From contig JAFUFU010000034.1 in assembly GCA_017469785.1 (NCBI GenBank), forward strand, positions 43,479 through 107,478: a stretch of 64,000 bases of DNA, in the 5' to 3' direction. The position numbers and the translations under genes were made by a program. The notes beneath the pieces were generated by a model. That model ran no database searches, had not been told where the DNA came from, and saw only the letters and a program-made list of their open reading frames with translations. This document shows, piece by piece, positions 59,138 to 64,000 of this stretch. How positions within the stretch are numbered: position 1 is the first letter of the stretch; every line of letters starts with the position of its first letter. This stretch comes from Treponema sp. (GTDB taxonomy: Bacteria; Spirochaetota; Spirochaetia; Treponematales; Treponemataceae).

Positions 59138-59412
59138 TACTCGCAATCCTCAAAAAGTTCTTTTGCACTTGAATACGATTTTACGCTTGAATCTTTGCTG
59201 ATTCTGCGGGCTTCATCAATTGCTGCAAGAGTTTCTTCCGAAAAATTGTACTTTGGAGGAACAATATCAAAGGGAATTCTCTGCTGATTTATTGACTGAC
59301 GCAAAAAAAGCCTGATGGCTGTAGTAATATCCAATCCTAATGAGTCAAAAAGAGACTCTGCTTCTAATTTTGTTTCTGTATCGACTCTTGTCTGTAAAAC
59401 TGCTGTAGCCAT
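59137..59412 (-). CDS. dinJ: DinJ/RelB-type antitoxin
   Basis: This is a 91-residue ribbon-helix-helix antitoxin. The N-terminal VLQTRVDTETKLEAESLFDSLGLDITTAIRLFLRQ matches RelB/DinJ, which binds operator DNA as a dimer; the C-terminal tail would wrap YafQ. A GGAGG lies upstream of the ATG at 59412. It forms a coupled operon with yafQ in the cassette closed by attC 7. Confidence 0.92.
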   Translation of the reverse strand: MATAVLQTRVDTETKLEAESLFDSLGLDITTAIRLFLRQSINQQRIPFDIVPPKYNFSEETLAAIDEARRISKDSSVKSYSSAKELFEDCE

Positions 59413-59484
59413 AATATACCTCCATTCGAGTTATTTCCAATACAAATATAATACAAATAGAGTATATTTGCAATTAAAATATAC

Positions 59485-59517
59485 AAAAAAAGCAAAGGCT
59501 TGACCTTTGCTTTTTTT
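59485..59517. terminator. bidirectional terminator (14-bp stem)
   Basis: Arms AAAAAAAGCAAAGG and reverse complement with a five-base loop lie three bases after the stop of the exported-protein gene at 59,520. Poly-A on one side and poly-T on the other make it work in both directions. Confidence 0.85.
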
Positions 59518-59519
59518 AA

Positions 59520-60731
59520 CTAATCCCCGATAAGCCAGCCACCATCTGTAAGAATATCGAACTCGGCAATACAAGTGTCATTGTATTTTGTTCCGTTGTA
59601 TAGTTCAGTTGTTTTAACGCTAAAACGTCTTGAAGATAAACTCAAATTGAATTCCTGAGGAGTAATATTTTCTTTCAATTTAAAGGTCGTAGTATTATTC
59701 TCGTTTGTTATAATTGATAAAGTTTTCACTCTGTTGTTTTTATAATACAAACTTTCAGATTGCGCATATCCATTAATAAGTTTAATTTTATTTAATTGTT
59801 TTTGTTTATATTGATAACTAAAACTAAATCTTATATTATTATCTGTTTCATCTTCTACAAAAGCAGTTTCGGGATTATTGTCAAACATATTTATTATTGA
59901 ATATCTTGAATAATTGTTTTCAACAAGAGGAATGCCTGAGCAATCAAAGAAAGATTCAAAAATTTCATTATCGCTTGTATATAAATCGTGATAATGACCA
60001 AACTCAAATAAAGCAATAACATCAAATCTCTTATTTGGTTTGTTATATAGTGTAGTTTCAGAATTATAAATTTTTTTATTTAAGTCCTTAAATAAAAAAG
60101 TTGTAAAAGCAAAATGATTTGAATCAAGTATATCTAAATTTCCAAATAACTTAAATGTAAAACAAGAAGGTGTGGAACCTCCGCCACCTTCCTGCATCGA
60201 ATATGTTGAATGATAAACTGTTACAGAACTACCGTCTTTAAAATAGATTTTCTGGAAGATGCTTACCGGGTCAGTATTATAAATCCATGAAGGTAAATTG
60301 CCATTTTTTACCTCATCAGGAATAATATCTTCTGCTTTATAAAAAGCTCTATAATATACTTCATTCTGAACTTTCTGGATAAAGATTGCAGCAAGTTTTG
60401 CATAAGGCTTAATTCCGTCATGAAATTCACAGTCATAAGTAAACTCTTTTTCCACGCCAAGTTTTTTTGCAGCATCAAAAAGAAACTGCGACGGTATCAT
60501 TCTACATTCGCCTGTTACGTATGTAAACTTAAAGTTATTGTTAAATGGCTCCGGCCAGTTCTGCGGCGCAAGTGTGTTTTTTAAGCTGTCATAATCAAGA
60601 ATACCAGTCAGAAATTCCTTATCGGCATAAGAAATCGGCTCTTTTGAATTTACATTGCCACCAGCTTTGTTTTGTGCGTAAAGAGCACATAAAATAACTG
60701 AAAGTAAAAGTGTTGAAATTATCTTTTTCAT
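59520..60731 (-). CDS. exported protein with NADase-type glycan-binding-like domain
   Basis: This is a 403-residue protein with a signal peptide ending YAQ. The first two-thirds (about 25-260) are not recognised. The C-terminal part (IINMFDNNPETAFVEDETDNN, KIKLINGYAQSESLYYKNNRVKTLSI) matches discoidin-like/NADase-type glycan-binding domains (DGNxxTAWvEg...NGyxk...y.xNxRvKxl), so it probably binds carbohydrate at the surface. A terminator separates it from the dinJ gene. It is the gene nearest the right edge of the array, followed by half-sites at 60,766-60,797. Confidence 0.65.
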   Translation of the reverse strand: MKKIISTLLLSVILCALYAQNKAGGNVNSKEPISYADKEFLTGILDYDSLKNTLAPQNWPEPFNNNFKFTYVTGECRMIPSQFLFDAAKKLGVEKEFTYDCEFHDGIKPYAKLAAIFIQKVQNEVYYRAFYKAEDIIPDEVKNGNLPSWIYNTDPVSIFQKIYFKDGSSVTVYHSTYSMQEGGGGSTPSCFTFKLFGNLDILDSNHFAFTTFLFKDLNKKIYNSETTLYNKPNKRFDVIALFEFGHYHDLYTSDNEIFESFFDCSGIPLVENNYSRYSIINMFDNNPETAFVEDETDNNIRFSFSYQYKQKQLNKIKLINGYAQSESLYYKNNRVKTLSIITNENNTTTFKLKENITPQEFNLSLSSRRFSVKTTELYNGTKYNDTCIAEFDILTDGGWLIGD

Positions 60732-60765
60732 TTTTAAATTTCCTTTTGCGCCTCAAGTAGCGGGC

Positions 60766-60797
60766 GTCCACATAACAATATTTACCACATAACAATA
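60766..60797 (-). repeat. two tandem truncated attC half-sites at the array edge
   Basis: CCACATAACAATATTTA appears at 60,768 and again (17 bp later) at 60,785. Each holds one R''-type core (GTTATGT on the minus strand) and the adjacent bases but no matching R'. They mark the right boundary of the array and suggest deletion or slippage in old attC sites. Confidence 0.65.
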
Positions 60798-60891
60798 TTT
60801 ATTTAAAACCGTTCCGCTGCTGATTCTGATTCAAAATTTGAGCCAGTGGACTAGATTTATGAAAAAACTGGCTAAAGTAGTCCGAACTTGT

Positions 60892-62271
60892 TCAATACAT
60901 TTTTTCCAATGTGACCAGCGTGAAATCATTTGAATTTTCTATGACATAATCTGTGAAGCCTGAAAGTGAAAACAGCATTACCTTTGGATTCGCCGCTGGC
61001 AAGTAATTCAATTTGTCCATAAAGGTGTCGAATTCTTCCTTGTCGAATTTCTCTGATTTGAACTTGCACTCGCCTGCTAGAACGTAATTTTTGCCGTACA
61101 AGCCAAGCAAGTCGATTTCAACATGCTTAATCTCTTTGCCGACTTTTACGGAATTCTGATATTCAACAACGTCTGTCAAAAAACAAGGGATTTTGTCTGT
61201 ACCGACATTGGCAAGAATGTAGTCTTTTGCCATCCTCTCAAAGACGCTTCCCATGAATTGATGCAGATTCTGCTTTACCTTCTTTTCATAATAGATTCTT
61301 CCTTTGCCGCTGTTTATGAGACTCGCGCCTGGGGCGACAAATTGGAAGTAAAAATTCACCATCGAATCCGAAATGAGATAATATGGCTTTGGAGTCTCAC
61401 GCCGTTCGACAATTTCCGCCGATATGAGGTTCTTTAGGCAGAAACTGATGTCGGACATTCCCGTGGCGGATTGAATTTCATTGTATTTTGTCTTTCCGTT
61501 CGCGATAGCGTCGATTATTGAATTGTAGGCGACTGGATTCGATTTTTCGCCTGTGATGACGGTCTTGATTTGCTCTTCGGAGAAAAAGGCATTCCGTGAA
61601 AAAAAGAGTTTCTCTATGTTCTCGTCCAGTGAAATCTTGCTGTCGAACTGTTCGATGTATTTTGCGACGCCACCTGTAAGACCGTAAACGATGGCTTTCT
61701 CTTCTGCGCTGTATTCGGGGACAAACAAAGCTGTGTCCTTGTAGTTGAAGGGGCTTATTTTGAATTCAAGATTTGCCCTTCCATGAAGAGGGGCCGATGC
61801 GCCAAGCACATCCTCCCGCATGAAGGAAACGAGAGAGCCGAGCAGAATGAAATAGAGGTTCGATTTTTTCCACTTTGTGTCGATATATTTCTGCAACAAC
61901 GAATTCATGTATGGGCAGGATTTTGCGAGGTACGGATATTCGTCGATTACAAAAACAATCTTCTCGTTCGCCGATTCTTCTGCGAGATAATCGAATATTG
62001 AATCAAATGAATCGAATTTCAGTTTTCCGTTCAAACTTGGAGAGAGGCTTTCAAGAACATCGTTCCCCATCCGTTCCAAAAGTTCCGATTCTGTCATTTC
62101 CGTGCTGACAAAAGATATGGCTTTGCACTTGTTCGTTTCGATGAACCTGTTCAGGAGCGTTGTCTTTCCGACTCTCCTGCGGCCAAAGAGAACCGCCATT
62201 TGAAAGCCTTTCCTGTCGTAAAGTTCCTTCAGCGAAGCAAGCTCTTCTCTTCTTCCAATGAATTTGTCCAT
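60892..62271 (-). CDS. AAA ATPase with DUF234-type C-terminal domain
   Basis: This is a 459-residue P-loop ATPase of the archaeal-type ATPase/DUF234 family. Walker A is GRRRVGKTTLL (residues about 30-40), Walker B is IVFVIDEYP, and sensor GSLVSFMRED follows. A winged helix (YNEIQSATGMSDISFCLKNLISAEIVERRE) and a C-terminal nuclease-like domain (KHVEIDLLGLYGKNYVLAGECKFKSEK, a D-x9-ExK signature) complete it. Such proteins are widespread in anaerobes and their role is unknown; the restriction-like C-terminus could bind or cut DNA. It lies 95 bp beyond the array half-sites. A composite palindrome lies 42 bp upstream. Confidence 0.85.
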   Translation of the reverse strand: MDKFIGRREELASLKELYDRKGFQMAVLFGRRRVGKTTLLNRFIETNKCKAISFVSTEMTESELLERMGNDVLESLSPSLNGKLKFDSFDSIFDYLAEESANEKIVFVIDEYPYLAKSCPYMNSLLQKYIDTKWKKSNLYFILLGSLVSFMREDVLGASAPLHGRANLEFKISPFNYKDTALFVPEYSAEEKAIVYGLTGGVAKYIEQFDSKISLDENIEKLFFSRNAFFSEEQIKTVITGEKSNPVAYNSIIDAIANGKTKYNEIQSATGMSDISFCLKNLISAEIVERRETPKPYYLISDSMVNFYFQFVAPGASLINSGKGRIYYEKKVKQNLHQFMGSVFERMAKDYILANVGTDKIPCFLTDVVEYQNSVKVGKEIKHVEIDLLGLYGKNYVLAGECKFKSEKFDKEEFDTFMDKLNYLPAANPKVMLFSLSGFTDYVIENSNDFTLVTLEKMY

Positions 62272-62313
62272 GATTGTCGCCCCTTTTTCCGTTTTTTCTT
62301 GCTGGAATGTTGT

Positions 62314-62357
62314 CCACTAGAGTTTACTCTAGTGGAGTCGACTCTAGTGGAGTAAAC
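62314..62357. promoter_or_regulatory. composite palindrome upstream of the ATPase gene
   Basis: ACTCTAGTGG occurs three times, one inverted (perfect hairpin 62,314-62,335, centre TT; then a direct copy at 62,341-62,350). The outer GTTTACTC/GAGTAAAC pair is also palindromic. It lies 42 bp upstream of the ATG at 62,271, a place where an autoregulatory operator could be. Confidence 0.4.
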
Positions 62358-62440
62358 TGCACTTGAAAAATACTGAATGGAGAAGCCTCTTTTGTCAAGG
62401 AATCCGTCAGACAGCAAGGTTTTTCATGTCGCAGTTGCTG

Positions 62441-62469
62441 AAAAAAAAGGGGTGTCGTCAGACACCCCT
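62441..62469 (-). terminator. rho-independent terminator of the acyltransferase gene
   Basis: AGGGGTGTC/GACACCCCT perfect 9-bp arms with a four-base loop, followed on the minus strand by eight T; 23 bp after the gene's stop. Confidence 0.9.
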
Positions 62470-62492
62470 AATCCGTGCGGCAATCCCGTGAA

Positions 62493-63416
62493 TCAGTCGG
62501 CTTCGGCAGGCCACTTGTTCTGCTTTATGCCCGCGAGTCGGCAGACGGCCTCGTGCGTTATTTTCCTCAACTCCGCGCAGTAGTCGTTTCTGGACATGTT
62601 TTCCGGCTTGTTTATTTCAATCGGCTCTCCAATCTTGAGCGTCACGAGCGGGTGCTTCGTTCCGAAAAGCTTCCAGATTCCTGTCGGCTTCCTGTATGTG
62701 AACGCCATCGGCACAATCGGGTATTTGTAGCGGTACGCCATCTTGAACGCGCCGATTTTGAACGGACGGATTGGCTCGTACCAGTCCCAGCGGCAGCTTT
62801 CGGGGAAGACGTGCAGCCAGCGTTTCTCTTTCGCGAGAGTGTCGAAAGCCTCGTTGAAGTGCCGTGTCGCCGAAAGCGTGCGCGGAATCGGAATGCCGCC
62901 CGCGCCCTTTATCAAAAACGCGTCGCCAGACTCAAAATTCGAAGTGCGCGCCGGAAACCAGCTCCTTTTGTAGCCGAGCGACTGGATGATTGTCGGGAAG
63001 TCCCAGCGGAGGACGTGGTTCGCGATTGTCATGGCTCCGTTCTTCAAAATCTGCTTGTTGTTGCTGATGTTTTCCCTGCCTTCGATTTTCAGCCCGTATC
63101 TGATTCTGTTGAGCGGGTAGACGAGACAGTAGATTCCCGCGTAAATCAGGAAATTCTGCATTCGGCCCTTGAACGACCTGTCAAGAAAGTTGTATCCGTT
63201 CTCGAAATCTATGTCCCTGATTTTCGGCGGAAAGAGGAGAGGTTCGTCGGGCTTGTCCGTGTATGTGATTCCCATTTGCGGTATGAAAACGCCCTCTTCC
63301 ACGATGTGCTCTTTTGTTTCGAATGTCTTTGCTTTTGATTCGCTCTTTGCTGAGGATGTTTCTGCGACTTTCTCCGTCTTTTTCTCCAGTGAATTTTCCA
63401 TCTGTGAATTTTCCAT
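62493..63416 (-). CDS. PlsC-like acyltransferase
   Basis: This is a 307-residue membrane-associated acyltransferase of the 1-acyl-glycerol-3-phosphate acyltransferase type. The HX4D motif is NHVLRWDFP, the substrate-binding block is FPESCRWDW (normally FPEGTR) and IVPMAFTYRKP is the later conserved strand. A charged N-terminus of about 40 residues (EKKTEKVAET...) is unusual. It would add a fatty acid to a lysolipid; the lipid is not known. The ATG at 63416 has an AGGAG ten bases upstream; an in-frame TTG at 63,491 is possible. It sits downstream of the oxidoreductase gene and is more GC-rich than the preceding array. Confidence 0.8.
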   Translation of the reverse strand: MENSQMENSLEKKTEKVAETSSAKSESKAKTFETKEHIVEEGVFIPQMGITYTDKPDEPLLFPPKIRDIDFENGYNFLDRSFKGRMQNFLIYAGIYCLVYPLNRIRYGLKIEGRENISNNKQILKNGAMTIANHVLRWDFPTIIQSLGYKRSWFPARTSNFESGDAFLIKGAGGIPIPRTLSATRHFNEAFDTLAKEKRWLHVFPESCRWDWYEPIRPFKIGAFKMAYRYKYPIVPMAFTYRKPTGIWKLFGTKHPLVTLKIGEPIEINKPENMSRNDYCAELRKITHEAVCRLAGIKQNKWPAEAD

Positions 63417-63493
63417 TTTGCTGGAACTCCTGTTGATTAAGTCTGTTCGGAAAGTGAGATTCCCGAACAGGTCTATTTGCTGAAATTTCAATT

Positions 63494-64000
63494 CTACTGC
63501 AAAAATCGCTTTATTTCTTCCAGTGTGCGCAAATCTTCTATCGCATTTTTAAGCGGAGACTTCAATTCCGCTTTGCCGTCCAGGAAATCCACCGCGTTCT
63601 GAATCATGTTGGAAAAATATCCGGTCTTCTTCGGAAGTTTCACATTCTGCTTTGCGAGCGACTTGAATCCCGTGTAGAGTTTGGATTCCTCCGCCTCGTA
63701 GAAATCCGCGTATCCGTTTCCGATTTGGATTCTTCCGGTCGTCCCCAGAATGTCCACCCCGAACGAGAAGAATTTGCTCCGCCCGCTCATGTAGATTTCG
63801 ATTTCCGGGATTTTCTCCGTCTTGAACTGCGCCGTGAAATTCCTGACGATTCCCTCCTCGTCCTTGAAGATTCCCGTCACCGTCGGATTCAAAAGCGTTT
63901 CGTCCAAAAGAAAACTCACGATGTCCACAAGATGCGTTCCGTCGTGCAGGAGCGAGTACGAGCCGTCCTCCTCGAACTTGGGGGCGTAGACGCGATGCCC
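63494..64000 (-). CDS. Gfo/Idh/MocA-type oxidoreductase, 5' part off the window
   Basis: The frame stays open to the right edge, so the N-terminal NAD(P)-binding domain is outside the window. The visible 169 residues begin GHRVYAPKFEEDGSYSLLHDGTHLVDIVSFLL and include VRNFTAQF, RSKFFSFGVDILGTTGRIQIGNG, the C-terminal alpha/beta domain typical of this family. The DGTHLVD motif carries the conserved Asp and His of the substrate site. Substrate is unknown. It is upstream of the acyltransferase gene on the same strand and may be co-transcribed. Confidence 0.75.
   Translation of the reverse strand, partial: GHRVYAPKFEEDGSYSLLHDGTHLVDIVSFLLDETLLNPTVTGIFKDEEGIVRNFTAQFKTEKIPEIEIYMSGRSKFFSFGVDILGTTGRIQIGNGYADFYEAEESKLYTGFKSLAKQNVKLPKKTGYFSNMIQNAVDFLDGKAELKSPLKNAIEDLRTLEEIKRFLQ

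Noticed and set aside
51500-62490. integron integrase gene (intI) near the array
   Set aside because: No tyrosine-recombinase motif was seen in any frame of this stretch; if present it lies outside the window.
1-64000. CRISPR array, rRNA or tRNA genes
   Set aside because: No regular short-repeat/spacer pattern and no tRNA- or rRNA-like sequence was recognised by eye; a dedicated search would be needed to exclude a divergent tRNA.

Overview
The window looks like a chromosomal segment of a host-associated, fermentative spirochaete, most likely Treponema or a close relative. The reasons are the mix of genes (large starch-binding GH13 lipoproteins, several SUMF1-domain exported proteins, a dCache chemoreceptor, AdhE, AsnA, a TrpR-like repressor, a grpE-dnaK-dnaJ cluster) and an integron-type cassette array, a structure known from Treponema denticola. 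The genus is an inference from gene content; no rRNA or tRNA gene was recognised.

Layout. 1-10,965: a minus-strand operon of three secreted alpha-amylases and an Ig-like lipoprotein, which looks like a surface starch-utilisation locus. 11,215-19,101: housekeeping and signalling genes: a RelA/SpoT-type HD protein, valS, a c-di-GMP phosphodiesterase coupled to a trpR-like gene, and argG. 19,210-24,592: a SUMF1-domain exported-protein locus transcribed divergently, with a predicted outer-membrane barrel and a membrane-bound winged-helix regulator. The divergent promoter region carries an 11-bp tandem direct repeat and a 27-bp palindrome. 24,812-34,448: aldo/keto reductase, HD-GYP-like protein, chemoreceptor, UDG-like protein, MATE exporter and adhE. 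34,668-41,039: an accessory region with a MIF homologue, two tandem HEPN genes (one frameshifted), an endonuclease III-like gene, gene remnants, a repeat lipoprotein and a frameshifted HTH gene. 41,044-51,499: M28 peptidase, dnaJ-dnaK-grpE, a radical-SAM-like protein, a candidate small RNA, asnA, a DNA/RNA endonuclease and citrate synthase with a structured 5' leader.

51,673-about 60,800 is the most unusual part. It is an AT-rich array of integron cassettes in which minus-strand genes are separated by seven attC-like sites (R' xxxTAAC / R'' GTTAxxx on the minus strand), with truncated half-sites at the right edge. The cargo includes toxin-antitoxin modules, a macro-domain-like protein, an HTH/ParB-like pair, a methyltransferase, an Imm49-like gene with a frameshift and exported proteins. 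No integron integrase is visible in the window, so it appears as an integrase-less attC cluster here. From 60,892 to the right edge the sequence returns to an AAA/DUF234 ATPase, an acyltransferase and a Gfo/Idh/MocA-type gene cut by the window edge; the last 1.6 kb is clearly more GC-rich.

Two genome-wide features also show. Palindromic repeat families sit between genes and sometimes overlap the 3' ends of genes (adhE, the endonuclease). Several genes have a -10 box 6-7 nt before the start codon and no Shine-Dalgarno, suggesting leaderless transcripts. At least four genes are broken by one-base shifts at or next to short base runs, which may be real decay, phase variation or sequencing error.
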